Source of the DNA: Petrosia ficiformis
Taxonomy: Eukaryota > Porifera > Demospongiae > Haplosclerida > Petrosiidae
Assembly: GCA_947044365.1 (NCBI GenBank)
Contig: OX345636.1
Span: forward strand, 28,562,466-28,626,465
DNA: 64,000 nt
Reading direction: 5' to 3'
Every line of letters starts with the position of its first letter. The first letter of the stretch is position 1. Shown piece by piece: positions 46,242 to 57,145 of this stretch. Both the position numbers and the translations under genes were made by a program. A model generated the notes under the pieces. That model was not told the origin of the DNA, searched no databases, and saw only the letters and a list, made by a program, of their open reading frames with translations.

Positions 46242-46678
46242 ATGGCAGAAAATCACATTGACATAAATAAGCTTCAGACTGCTCTAGTTACTGCGGTAAC
46301 ATCTGTTTTTTCGCAGATCAATGAACCTAAACCTAGGGCAACCTGTTCCAGAGATACTTCCTTTGATAATGATGCTGAAGATTTTGTCACAAATAAACCA
46401 TTGCGAAAAAGGTAATCGGATAAGTGTTTGTTTGATGAAATGTATTAAATTGTTTATTGTTTTAGACCACTTCCATCAGCATTTGGAAAAGAATAAAGGA
46501 AATAGGCTCAGCAACCACCCAATTCAAGCAAAAAAAGTGTTTCGAATATGACACTGGTGGAGGATCTAAAACGTTGACAATTCCTTCTCTCTCAGAAACA
46601 TTCAGATGGACAGCTAGTGCAGTGGCAGGTCATAATTCGAAATCACCAATTTACATCTTAGCTAATGAAGAACTAAAG
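46242..46678 (+). CDS. hypothetical gene start, two exons
   Basis: Exon 46242-46411 (MAENHIDINKLQTALVTAVT, SVFSQINEPKPR, DAEDFVTNKPLRKR) joins exon 46466-46678 across a GT-AG intron (RPLPSAFGK). A one-base shift in the A/T-rich GGAAAAGAATAAAGG run near 46490 then leads into IKEIGSATTQFKQKKCFEYD, GGGSKTLTIPSLSETFRWTA and HNSKSPIYILANEELK, ending at a GT donor. Family unknown to me. It lies immediately after the minisatellite and converges on the gene at 46941-49527. Confidence 0.45.
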
Positions 46679-46861
46679 GTATAGCTGATATCCATAGATT
46701 TAATGAACAAAAATAGTACTGCCATATCAGCATGAAATGTAAATCAGTTTATAACAGTTTTTTTTAACAAGTATAAGCCACATAGACTTTTAATTCACAA
46801 GATAATAGAAATGTGTACAATTATAGCAAAGACTTGGAAATTACTACTTCATGCCTAGTTT

Positions 46862-46906
46862 TTATGGCCCGTAGGGCCATCCCTATGATTGCTTTTCCAC
46901 GGGTTC
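46862..46906. repeat. 45-base dispersed motif, copy 2
   Basis: TTATGGCCCGTAGGGCCATC then CCTATGATTGCTTTTCCACG; see 25113-25157 for copy 1. Confidence 0.7.
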
Positions 46907-46940
46907 GAACTATATATATATATTTATATGTTTGTGTCAC

Positions 46941-49527
46941 TTACGCGAGTATGCGTAGTAAATCTATACTTCCAGTCTGCCCCATCCCCCCTGTTGACAC
47001 AGTCAACACAATATTGCAGGGATGTGTGGTAGCCGGAGATACATATGCCCAACAGATAATACCCTAGAAAACACAAAAAATGAAATAATATGGTTTGCTT
47101 GCAACAACAGTTTCAAATACCATTTGTCCTTGGGTGAAAACCCCTAGATGGCCTGTGGAATTTTGTACTTCCTTCCTGATATCGTCCAGGCACAGGCAGA
47201 ATATATAAAAAAGAAGTTGGCCAAGTTTAGACGATTCAATATTTGAAATTGAGCCTGATAGCGGTTCACATTTCCCCTGGATTTTGAAGAAACCAAGGAT
47301 ACACACTTAGAACTAATAAATTACAATACTTACTTCTACACAAAATACTACATTCCCATCAACAGTCATTGAAACATCAGGCTTGCCCTAGAACAAGAAA
47401 TATTTCAACAAAGTTGTATTATAGCCATTCACATCAGTCTTTCCCCTTAATTATAGCACGTCAATTTGTTGAAATTCTAGGTCCGTCAACTGAACCCCTA
47501 ATTTGGATAGGCTCTGCCTACAGTTTGACAGACTGGTACCAGCCATGTTTAAAATTACAGAGCTGATACTGGAGCAAGAGAATAGCTTTGTAGATGTATA
47601 AGGGATCATGGATAACGTGAAGTTTATTATGTATCTGCTGTATTGTAATTCTAGTCACAGTTTATTAAACTATAATTATGAACATGTACATGTACATTAG
47701 CAGTCCAAACTTAAAATATCACTTCAGTTAAATAAATTGATTGATGGTGTGTTTGTGGCTCACTTGGATTCTATTCTAGGGAAAACACTGATTCATATAC
47801 ATTGGTTATTACCTTCAAAATGTACAAGTTATGTTCAGTGCATCGGTCACTGTCACTGCAGCTGGTACTGGAAGCCTCAAAGTTTTTTGTGACATGTGCC
47901 TCAACTGGTACAATCACCCCACCATCATCTGCTGGTTTAATAGGTTGGAGGCTATAATTACAAAAAAATTAAAAGAATTAATGACTTTGATCAAATATCA
48001 ATAATTACAATTATTCCATGCAAGGATGCACTTATAATTGTATAAATGTTCTAGAAGTAATTTTTCAAAGGGTACATTATAATTAGATTGCCATCCAAGA
48101 AGTTGGATCCCTGTGAGTCCTTTGAATCAGAGCAGGAAAGAAGAAAGGGGTATATCAAGGATTTCATTGAATTATAATGGTAATTGAAGGTTGCAAACTG
48201 GACAGTGCCTTTCAAAACTAAGCTGGTGAGAAAACTGCAAGTATTACAGAAACCAAATCCTGAACAACCTTAAGATGAGAAATCTATGCGTACCTTTAAT
48301 TAGCTACTTCTAATTATGGAAAATAAGGGGTATGTAAAACTTACATGTTTACATATTCAGCATGTGTATTACATATGAAGAACTGCCTAGCATATGTGAT
48401 TATCGCTGACAGATATTGTTTCATCGAACCATTTTTAAATCTCTGTGAGACAGCTGATCTCGCACATGTTGCCAGATCTTTCACTTCAGGAGGCTGAATG
48501 GGGGTATTTATACTGTAGTTATGAGATTTATCAGATTGAATAACTTACTATGCCTTGTGGAACAATATGGTGCCTCAGATTGGACCAGTTTACTTGTAAC
48601 AAAAAATTTGCTAAGTTTGAATCATTGTGCAAACTTCTGCATGTAGTACACCCCTTGAAAGTTCCCGGCCAGTTGAGGGTTGTGGTTATCAAGGATAACT
48701 CTGGCTGAGACATTGGTACATGCATCTTCATTGTCCCTAAAAACATATTTGCAGCTCTCCACCCAATCCTTAAAAGCAGAAAATGAGGCTATTTTAGATC
48801 CATCTTGAAAAATGACGTCTACAAAAAAGAAGCACAAATGGGTTTAGTTGTAATTAAGATGATTCACGACTACATTAGAATTTAAAACTCTATGTATAGA
48901 TTGGCTTTACAAAAATAGCCACTTGTACTATATATATTATATGTCTCCTGAAAATGCAAACCTGTCTGTCTATGTACATTGTGTTGTTTTAGCAAAATTT
49001 CCAACAATTTAACATTGTAACTTCAAACGAACTACCAGCAGACTGTACCAACCTAAGCTTTCTGTTGTGATGGTCACTTTCTAGTTCCCTTTTTTAAAAT
49101 TCATGACCGCGATTCAAGCTACAAAACTGAATACTTTTTAAAGGTTGCACTAAGACTGGTGGGTAAGAAACAATACAGCAGTAATATTTTAAAACCAATA
49201 AGTCAATTACAATTCACACTTGGCACCTTTGGCACATTCATTGTAAAAAGACATTAATTGTTCTTCTCATTACCTTCTCTCGACAAAATATTCTTTTCGG
49301 GTGTTGTGGTGGTGGAGGAGGAACTTTCATCTAAAAAGACATACAATACAAGTAAGTTCTAAAGTAAAAGGGTAAAAGTACCTTTTGATCTTTTCGGAGG
49401 TACTCCTGAGGCAGAGGTGTTATCATCTGTTAACAAATAATACTATAGAGCCAATTATTAAAATAGATAATTATTAAATACCATCAAGGTAGCGTTTATG
49501 ACGCCATGTTTGAGCCACACATACAGC
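46941..49527 (-). CDS. eight-exon gene with PD-(D/E)xK-like C-terminal motif
   Basis: Exons 49482-49527, 49382-49426, 49274-49330, 48549-48818, 48345-48493, 47813-47951, 47334-47387, 47121-47276 and last 46941-47063; every boundary is GT-AG and every phase fits except exon 48549-48818, which carries one extra base (G run near 48655). Peptides: VCVAQTWRHKRYLD, NTSASGVPPKRSK, KIASFSAFKDWVESCKYVFR, CTTCRSLHNDSNLANFLLQV, PPEVKDLATCARSAVSQRFK, VPVEAHVTKNFEA, GKPDVSMTVDGNVVFCVEGK and STGGMGQTGSIDLLRILA. PD followed, 14 residues on, by ExK between hydrophobic strands fits the restriction-endonuclease-like nuclease core; that reading is inference. A cysteine cluster (CTTC) lies mid-protein. The 5' end above 49527 is unresolved. 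Nine coding blocks are listed; host gene versus mobile gene is open. Confidence 0.6.
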
Positions 49528-50177
49528 CTGGAATCTGTGAAATAAAAGAAGAAATATTAAAATTTACTTCTTTTCAGAGTTAGATGAGCTGGCTTGGGAA
49601 TCTGATAGAGATATAAGGTTTGAAATACAAATATATATTTGCATTAGCCATATGTATTCATGTGTCGTAATATAAATTAGGCAAGTATCTGGTGAATCCA
49701 TGATCGAAACACACCTGAGAAACAATAATTAATATGTGAAAGGTACAGCTATCCCATGCTAGTACACGTAGTTGACCTACACTCTACAATTACTTGACAT
49801 ACATGTACACAAGTATAGTTTGGTACCATAAAAGTACAAACACTATCCAGGATTGTACAACAGGTGAGAACCAAGGATAATTTATCCCTTCAATTCAAAA
49901 GAGTTGAAAACCATATCTTATAAAACATATCAAAGACTTAGACGACGGACCTTAATATTTTTTCTCATTTGGTTGGAAGACCATTATTATATCAGTTTAA
50001 CTTCATCCCAATTGCATTTTGTCACATAGGTCTTGGTTACCTTTGTTTACACTGTCCTCCTACATACAGGCTTTGATATGCATTTACTTTTTAATTCACA
50101 TGCTTGTTGCATCTCCCAAAGATAAATTGTAAGCTGTTAAAAAAAACATCCTTGGGGAAAGAAAATCTCTACTCTAC

Positions 50178-50923
50178 CAGGGAGCTTATGAGTGCCGCGA
50201 AGGAGCGTCAAACTGCAGCAAACTCCAAATATGGTCAAAAGGCCAGGTTTAAGATAAGTATTCCAGTTTGTGGGAAGTGAGTGGGCAATTATTAGAATCA
50301 GTCAAGAAAACAATGTCAAACGAACTCGTGCAGAAGAACAGCCAAGCCAATGTCCGAAGTAGATTTGTCGTTTAGTAGAACTAATGCACAGATTTCTGAG
50401 ATGGAGCACTTCAAATGGGACACTTCAAAACAACTGGAAGCCCGAAACACAAGTTCTACAAACCAAGAAGAAACTCTAGAAGAAAGCTTGAATACAAGGC
50501 AATTTCAAATCCTGCTCCAGGTAACAAACTAATGATCATGTGTTTATTTCATTAGAGTGTTGCTTTTGTCCTTTTGTACACCCTGTAGACTCAACACAGT
50601 GCTATGACACTTTAGTTACAGAGCCTGGGAGCATTTATCCTTTGCTGACTAAATTAGTATCGTTTCTGTCTGGAAAGAAGTGGGGGATTATACAGACTAC
50701 TTCTACTCGTCTTATCAGACGCACATGACTAATAATAGTTTTTATAACAATTCATTTTTTTTAATTTTAATAAACACTTATCACGCCTATTTAAAACACT
50801 TACGCTGTCTTACAGTGGTTTACCATATAAGGCAGTTTGCAGAGGTGTGATTCGACAACAGATAGTTTGCAAAATATACTGGAGTTTGACGCTCCTTCGC
50901 TCCGCAGCGCTCATAAGCTCCTG
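50178..50923. mobile_element. 746-base hAT-like element with start codons inside both TIRs
   Basis: Left end CAGGGAGCTTATGAGTGCCG and the reverse complement of the right end, CAGGAGCTTATGAGCGCTGC, match over about 40 bases with small gaps (also GAAGGAGCGTCAAACT). ACTCTAC flanks both sides (50171-50177, 50924-50930), a 7-8-base duplication as for hAT elements. An ATG inside each TIR opens a small frame: 50188-50280 (MSAAKERQTAANSKYGQKAR) and, on the minus strand from 50914, MSAAERRSVKLQYIL. Other frames at 50350-50728 have no motif. Probably non-autonomous. Confidence 0.8.
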
Positions 50924-50930
50924 ACTCTAC

Positions 50931-52121
50931 TAATTAAATAAAACATCTGGTCCACAGATGATGTAATATACATGTACATGTATTTGGCATAAATTACAAA
51001 TATCTTCTAAGAAAATCAGTGGTAAAATTAAGGTATAGGAATACAGAAAAGTGACAAGCATTTAAATATTACTTAGGCAATTATTACTTGATTTGATAAA
51101 AGATTGGGCAGTACTAGAGAACAGTACTCAACTCAATACTCTCCCCAGCAAACTGACTGTACGCAGTTGTGATTTGTCAATAAGGACAAGGCAGTGAACA
51201 ACTGCGCATGAGTGAGGACAAAAAGGCGAGAATTCATCACTCGAAGGGATAAAATGTATGTACAGTGCTTAAACTAAAACTATTATTTTTAGATGCAATT
51301 TTTACACAAGAAAGATTTTCACATGCAAAGAATCAGTTTGAAAAGTGTACATTTAGCTTCTAGTAGTGACATTTTAGTATCCCTAGAATTAAACTAACAC
51401 TACAGTTACTAAAATCAATGTTTTGGGGCATAAAAACTGTTAAGGCTGGTTCTCATGGTTGTACTGACCTCCACTGCTTTGATATGTAGTTACAGTTCAC
51501 ATAATTGTAAGGCATCAAAATACAGAAACCTTAGATTCACACACAATATGGCTTTTAGTAATGAACAGTACATGCTAAAATTAGTCTTATTTGACTTTCA
51601 TGTTTTACAAAATGCTTAAGTTCAACCATTCGTTTTACAAGAACTTATCTCCAAGAATTTTATTATTTTTGCTAATAAGATGGCTGAAAAACAATTGATT
51701 TTCACATGCAGAGCTACAATTATATATATATATTATTATTATATACATAGTCTGACAAGTCTGACAAGCCAGACCCTCGCGGAAAGAGACACGCATTGTG
51801 GAGATGGAATGTAATAATTAAAATAATTTTGCGGTGCTCGCTCGAGATGATTATGAAAACTTTACAATAATTGTAATATATATTATATAATTATAAGGCA
51901 GAGATAATCTGACATGCAAGACTAAAAGGTAATAAATGTAATTATATATAGCTAGCTATAATTATATTATGTATATACATGTATATAAAATCATATTATA
52001 AATTATTGTAATATTCGTATCAAATAAAGTATTAAAAATGTTAACTTTTCTTAGTAATGAAAGTAAACTTTTAAAATAGAATACCTGATCTTTCATTATG
52101 GCTGCAAGAAGAGTGATCACA
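50931..52121. other. no gene seen
   Basis: AT-rich, with a CCAGACCCTCGCG motif near 51768 related to the hairpin at 4052 and AT microsatellites at about 51720-51745 and 51940-51970. No exons recognised. Confidence 0.45.
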
Positions 52122-52204
52122 ACAACAATAGAATTATAGATTCTATTGTTGTCCTCTTCGTGAGGCTTGAGGCCAGTCGTTTCGCTAGCGAAACGACTGG
52201 CCTC
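52122..52204. repeat. two adjacent perfect palindromes
   Basis: Stem ACAACAATAGAAT (52122-52134) with its exact complement at 52140-52152 (5-base loop), and a 36-base perfect loop-less palindrome at 52169-52204 centred on CGCTAGCG. Like the 5150-5307 palindrome it lies in AT-rich DNA and is unusually intact. The overlapping minus-strand frame 52117-52377 (VFEHLAVLRVTHTCDEISRM) may be a real exon running into it. Confidence 0.8.
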
Positions 52205-52669
52205 CAGACAAATGACAAACAAGCATAATGCGGGGAAGGATGGCAAATACATCTCTTCCTTTCAAAAAGCTTGTCACTACTTTCAACTATTCTACCTTCA
52301 ATTTCTTCTATCCCAATCATTCTACTGATCTCATCACATGTGTGTGTCACCCTTAAAACAGCTAAATGTTCAAACACTTGCCTTGTTGTCTTCTTGCATC
52401 ACCGAGTGTTTTAACAACTCTTGTTTCTAGCAAAGCAAGTTAGAAGCTTTGATGATGTGAACTTTGAGAGTTATAAAGCTAGCTTATCAAATGCCCACAC
52501 CCACACAACTTACTAATAATCAAAATTATTACTGTCATTCTTGGTGCAATTAACAGCATATTAAGATCGATTCAGAATTGCAATGTACTACTGAGCTTTT
52601 TAGACTTCTTGCGACAAGTATTACGGAGTGATCACGTGCAACTAACCGCTGGCGCCAATATTCAAAAAA

Positions 52670-53359
52670 ATGACATCTTGCGAGAGAAAACGCTGCAGTG
52701 CCTATTCAGAAGACATGAGATGAAGAATAGTATGGCAAAGAGAAGCGTTAAGTAAATCAATTAATGATATTGCTGTAAATCTTCGTATTGACAAGTCAAC
52801 TGTCTCAAGAGTTCTGAGAATATTCCATACTTCAGGAAATGTCAGTAAGAAGAAGTATCCAAAAGGAAGAGCTATCTGTAAACTAACCCCTCCAGTCCAA
52901 ATCTTCATCATGAAATTAATAATTAATAATCCTGGCATTTTATTGCGTGAGGTTCAGAAAGAATTGGATGATGTACTATTTCTGAAAATAAGCATATCAA
53001 CAATATACAGATTTTTGCATAAAAATGGTTTTACAAAACAGAAATTACAGCTATGTGCTCTGCAAAGAAGTGAAATTCTAAGACAGCAGTTCATAGTGGA
53101 TGTATCTGTGTACACCACAGATATGCTAGTATTCATTGATGAGACTGGAACAGACAGAAGAAATACAGTTAGAAATTATGGATATAGTTTACGAGGTAAA
53201 CCTTTAAAGAATCCTACATTATTTGTTCGAGGTGAGCAAGTATCTGGAATTGCCTGTATATCTACAGCAGGATTATTAGATGTGAAGACTGTCAAAACTG
53301 GATTCTCAGTACTGGAGTTTATTATTGATCACATACAACATTTATACAACAGAGTATAA
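52670..53359 (+). pseudogene. IS630/Tc1-like (DDE_3) transposase, 3' truncated
   Basis: ATG at 52670 (MTSCERKRCSAYSEDMR), then a TGA at codon 18 where relatives have Trp, then RIVWQREALSKSINDIAVNL, RIDKSTVSRVLRIF (helix-turn-helix), LREVQKELDD, ISISTIYRFLHKNGFTKQKL, QRSEILRQQFIVDVS and the first catalytic block MLVFIDETGTDRRNTVRNYG, SLRGKPLKNPTLFVRGEQVS, LLDVKTVKTGF. It ends at 53359 before the second Asp (LDNCSIHH in relatives) and the third acid. One nonsense codon and loss of two catalytic residues: dead. Confidence 0.85.
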
Positions 53360-53461
53360 CAGTTTTTCATTACAAAATTCATACATAATTGGTTTATCTC
53401 ATCATGAATATTGTTTAACTGGATATATAATTATGCAAACAAAAATTCTTGACTATTCTAA

Positions 53462-54614
53462 TTAAGACAACTTGTGAAGTGAAGAAATGATGTTTGCCTT
53501 CTGTTCGGCATACTCCTTATCATTCAAAATTCCATCATCAAATAATTGTTGTAAATATCGTAATTGTTCAAAATTTTTCATTCTGAGTTCTATAGACTTT
53601 CCAGGAGATAGAGGAGATGGATGAGATGAGATACTTGGCTTTTGTCCACCCAATGCATTGGCAAATGCTACGGCAGCCATGCATATTTTCTGTTCGAGGT
53701 CTTTTGGGTGTGGAGCCTGAGAAAGCAGGAACATTAGGTGGAGTTTCATAATTATCGTGTAGATCTGAAGCTATCATTCTAGCCCACTAACGTAATTTAG
53801 GTGTATCATATTTATCATTATGTTTTTCTTTAAGATCTTTGTAGATACTCTCAACTTCATCTTCTTTATCATGGCGTGTGGATCCAGAATCACTAGTGCT
53901 CCTCTTGCATTTTAATGTAGTAGATGAATCACTATCTGACTTTCCATCACACCAAAGCACAATATCACCACCTCTTGGGCACTTCAAATACATTGAATTT
54001 AAATCATCTGCAGTCACCAACCATACTTTCAAGTGTTGTTGTCCTTCAAAATAACCAACGTTAAAATTTGTAGTACTAGGAACATGCTCCCCAAAGTCAT
54101 CATGTAACTTCAAACGTAAGGCACTGACTGACTCAAACATAGTTTGAAAATGATGTAGCTCACGAACAATGACATCACTCTTCTTAGTAGGATTAATGAT
54201 TTTTACTTTGTAATTGTAGAATGGAATCTGCAGAATAAACACAGACACACACTATATAATTATGTACAATCATTATAATTATTGATAAAATTAATAACCA
54301 CATGTTTATTTATTATATTATGCATAAACATCTTATAATTATACACATATGCCCAATTATGAAGTAGTTTTCAGCTTTATCTCTGAATTACATAAATAAT
54401 TTAATCAAGTAAGTGATAAACTTTGTTTTCAGTCAGTATAATCATACATAATTATACTATAACATACTCTACTGGTGTTTGGAGTTGTAGAGCCGTTCAT
54501 CTGCAGGCCTATGACTTGACTATTGGCAGTATTAGCAATTGAAGTAGGTGTACCCATAGAATGCTGCTTTCGCTGAAGTTGTGCCAACAGACTAGCTAAC
54601 AGAGGATTGGCCAT
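53462..54614 (-). pseudogene. accessory protein with PB1-like and SHOCT-like domains
   Basis: Exon 54468-54614 (ATG at 54614, MANPLLASLLAQLQRKQHSM, 49 codons) joins exon 54227 down across a GT-AG intron: IPFYNYKVKIINPTKKSDVI, LRLKLHDDFGEHVPSTTNFN, VGYFEGQQHLKVWLVTADDL, GGDIVLWCDG (ubiquitin-like/PB1-like fold by pattern), KEDEVESIYKDLKEKHNDKY, then TAG in place of Leu, WARMIASDLHDNYETPPNVP, TPKRPRTEN, a one-base shift in an A run, MAAVAFANALGG and LRYLQQLFDDGILNDKEYAE QKANI split here by me only for reading; this end has the L-x-L-DDGIL-x-EY-E-K pattern of SHOCT domains. I recall this family as repeated in sponges. It converges on the transposase inside shared TIRs, so it is probably the second gene of that transposon. 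Confidence 0.7.
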
Positions 54615-54731
54615 CTTGCCAGAGAGTGTAGAGTGAAATGAGTGTCGAGTGATTTCATTGGCTGAACTCACGTGATCGGCTTTAATATAATTGCAAGAAG
54701 TCCGTAAAGCTCAATAAAACATTTTAGCTTT

Positions 54732-54900
54732 TAACTCTTTAATAACCATAGACGCATATTTGCGTCATTTAATTAATGCGTTTACATGACAATAGATGCG
54801 ATTATGCGTCAAAAAGCAAGCCAAATAAAAGAGCTAGCATAGCGGTCAAATGAACAGCTGTATTAAAGTACACTACGAAGAAGGGATCATGTGAAATACA
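54732..54900. repeat. piggyBac-type MITE fragment
   Basis: Starts near TTAACTCTTTAATAACCATA with subterminal palindromes GACGCATATTTGCGTC and later CACTACGAAGAAGG, as in the complete MITE at 59236-59880. Only one end remains. Confidence 0.6.
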
Positions 54901-55131
54901 CGGACCAACCGTGAATACAGTATGAGAAGCTGTATAAGTAACCGGATGTTTATTTTATTATGACGTGGGAGGTGTGGCGTGGCGTGCCTGTAGCCATGAG
55001 GTCTTGAAGGAAATAATAGGTTAGTGTTATTATTACAAACATAATTAATTCATGCATTTATAACTAATTTTAGATATATAAACGTGGTGAGATAACTTAA
55101 TGAAATTCTGAACTAGAAGGACTGTAGTCAA

Positions 55132-56020
55132 TTATGTTACACTGGGAGCAATGTCCCTACAGATGTTATCAAAAGCAAGTCTTGAAGTTGTGCCGTGTCT
55201 CTCCCGCCACATAAACTCGTCAATATATGATGGCAATTGATGTTCATGACAGCCTCTCATTCGCTTCAGTTTGGTCTTCACCCTATTCCAGTAGCGTTTT
55301 GAGTGTGAATTCCTGTAACTGGGTCCACAAAATGGATACTGTGGTTAACCACACCATGGCTGGCAACACTTGGCATTGTGTTCACTCTGCTATATGCCCT
55401 CCACTCATCACTATAAATGTGTGTTCCTGGGCGAACAATCTGTTGAATAATGGGTAGCAAAGTTGCAGCATCACGGCATGAAACCACTCTCATTACCCAG
55501 TGCTGGTTGAGATGTTGTGTCTACCAACCCAAACACCCATACCTGCAATTGAGGTGGACGTCCTCTGTGATTCTAAAAAGATTAGAATGAATGGAATATA
55601 TATATATTTATCAATTTTATTTAACCTATTTTATATCTAATTTTAGGAAACGAAATCAAGGCAACACTGCATTCAGGAATAGAAATTTACCTTTGGCTTA
55701 TATTTAAACAATGACTCGTCAATTTGAACGATACTTCCTGGTCCTGCAAGATGGCAGTCATCAATAGTGAGGAGTCTCCACCCACATATCTCTCTTAGCC
55801 ATTGATAAATATCAATGGCTGTTCGATTTGTAGTCTCAGCTTCTTCTGAAGCCATTGCTACTGGATATTGCCGTGCCCACCAATATAATAGACACAACCA
55901 ATTTCGCAGTGGTAGTTTTGATCTTTGAAAAAAACTGCCCTCTCTCAAAGTCACTGCCTTTCGGCATGCTGTGTTTGGACAACGCCATCTATTGCAAGAT
56001 GGAGTGAATTGTTTATTCAT
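55132..56020 (-). pseudogene. Merlin/ISXO2-like transposase, catalytic Glu lost
   Basis: Exon 55691-56020 (ATG at 56020): NRWRCPNTACRKAVTLREGS, WWARQYPVAMASEEAETTNR, GPGSIVQIDESLFKYKPK (first Asp); GT-AG intron 55573-55690; exon 2 to 55132: NHRGRPPQLQVWVFGLVDTT, ATLLPIIQQIVRPGTHIYSD, EWRAYSRVN (second Asp), VNHSIHFVDPVTGIHTQN, then a small deletion and frameshift replacing HIES, then RYWNRVKTKLKRMRGCHEHQ and DEFMWRERHGTTSRLA. The third catalytic residue (Glu of HIESYWNR) is gone. The N-terminal zinc-ribbon first half is also missing; upstream lies a palindromic repeat. Confidence 0.85.
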
Positions 56021-56084
56021 TATAATTATTTATAAATTTTAATTTTATAATACCTGAATCCATGAGATATGTCTGATCTTTTTT

Positions 56085-56323
56085 GAACATGCCACGTCCT
56101 CATGGTGTATCAGACATACACTCAAGCATATTCATAAAGTTGCCAGGCAACTACTATTGATCTTATGGCTTCTCGAAATATAAGCCAATTAGAACATGCC
56201 ATGTCCTCGTGGTGTATCGGATGGATATACACTCAAGAATATTCATAATCCCTCGGGCTACGCCCTCAGGATTATGAATATTCTTTCGTGTTTATCTGAT
56301 ACACCCCTTGGTGGCATGTTCTA
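56085..56323. repeat. large imperfect palindrome plus direct repeat of one arm
   Basis: AGAACATGCCATGTCCTCGT...AAGAATATTCATAATCC (56190-56252) is inverted as GGATTATGAATATTCTTTCG...GTGGCATGTTCT (56269-56323) with scattered mismatches. A further direct copy of the left arm (GAACATGCCACGTCCTCATG) lies at 56085-56137. Looks like a foldback or MITE pair. Confidence 0.75.
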
Positions 56324-57145
56324 ACTATTACATAGTCAATACTTTTCTTGGGGATGATATACCTCAAAACATGGATACAGACAAAGGGGGGTCTTGCACA
56401 CTTTACATTGATATGATGTCTGCTTCCTTTTCTTTTTGCTACAGACATGGCAATTTGGTCTGCCACCACATTCAGTTGTCTTTGGTATTGGCTCAAAAAG
56501 GGGTTATTCTGCTAGCCTTAGTGGTTGTTCTGGTTTACGTGTGTGTGATGGGGTTTGAATATGTCCATCCATAAGACACTTAACAAAAGATATTCTAAAA
56601 TCAAGTTGGGTCATCTTCCGTCCACTTGAAATTTTCATGTAAAGGGTGTATGTATTGACCATGCTCGAATCTAGCATATGGAAAAACACTCTCCTATACC
56701 ATTTCCGAATCCTATTAGCAAAACCATAATACAAAACAAATTGGTTGCTTTTGTCAACCCCCACCCATGTTCTGATTATAGTCTTCCACTACAGCTGGTT
56801 TGGATAATACTTCCTGACCACTAACAGCATTCCCCGTTCGTCTTCATTTGCTTACCATCGAATCATCATGGAATGTTGACAACATATTGACCTCCCATTT
56901 GTCCTTCCACTTCATGGCCATCATTCCATCAAAATATTCAGTTACTTCCTCGCCTTTTTGAAGCTTAGCTGATAATCTTTTCGATTGGATCTTACTGTCC
57001 CACAAGCATTGAAACCCCTGGATTTTAAATCAGCATATAGAAGTGGACTGTTCACAATGGAGAGAAATGATTTACAGGGTTTATTGTAAGCTATAATGCT
57101 CAAACTAATGAGTACGAGATTGCCTATAATGAAGAGGAGGAACAT
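56300..57145 (-). pseudogene. piggyBac transposase, C-terminal half
   Basis: LKSRGFNACGTVRSNRKDYQ; after a frameshift LQKGEEVTEYFDGMMAMKWK, DKWEVNMLSTFHDDSMVSK, stop (TGA), RRTGNAVSGQEVLSKPAVVE, DYNQNMGGVDKSNQFVLYYG (third catalytic Asp), RKWYRRVFFHMLDSSMVNTY, and the Cys-rich end CHVCSKKKRKQTSYQCKVC, TPLCLYPCFEVYHPQEKY. At least one nonsense codon and two frame changes. The end overlaps the palindrome at 56269-56323. Confidence 0.85.

Larger units (their letters stand above)
52591..54714. mobile_element. two-gene IS630/Tc1-like transposon with TA flanks
   Basis: Left end CTGAGCTTTTTAGACTTCTT (52591) and the reverse complement of the right end, TTGAGCTTTACGGACTTCTT (from 54714), are clear inverted repeats; both continue to a GATCACGTG block (about 52630 and 54669). 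TA stands outside each end (52589-52590, 54715-54716). Inside are two convergent genes: a truncated DDE_3 transposase (+, 52670-53359) and a PB1-like/SHOCT-like protein (-, 53462-54614). Both are damaged, so this copy cannot move itself. Confidence 0.8.

Noticed and set aside
56308..56574. 88-codon plus-strand ORF with hydrophobic end
   Set aside because: Antisense of the piggyBac Cys-rich region and palindrome; no independent support.
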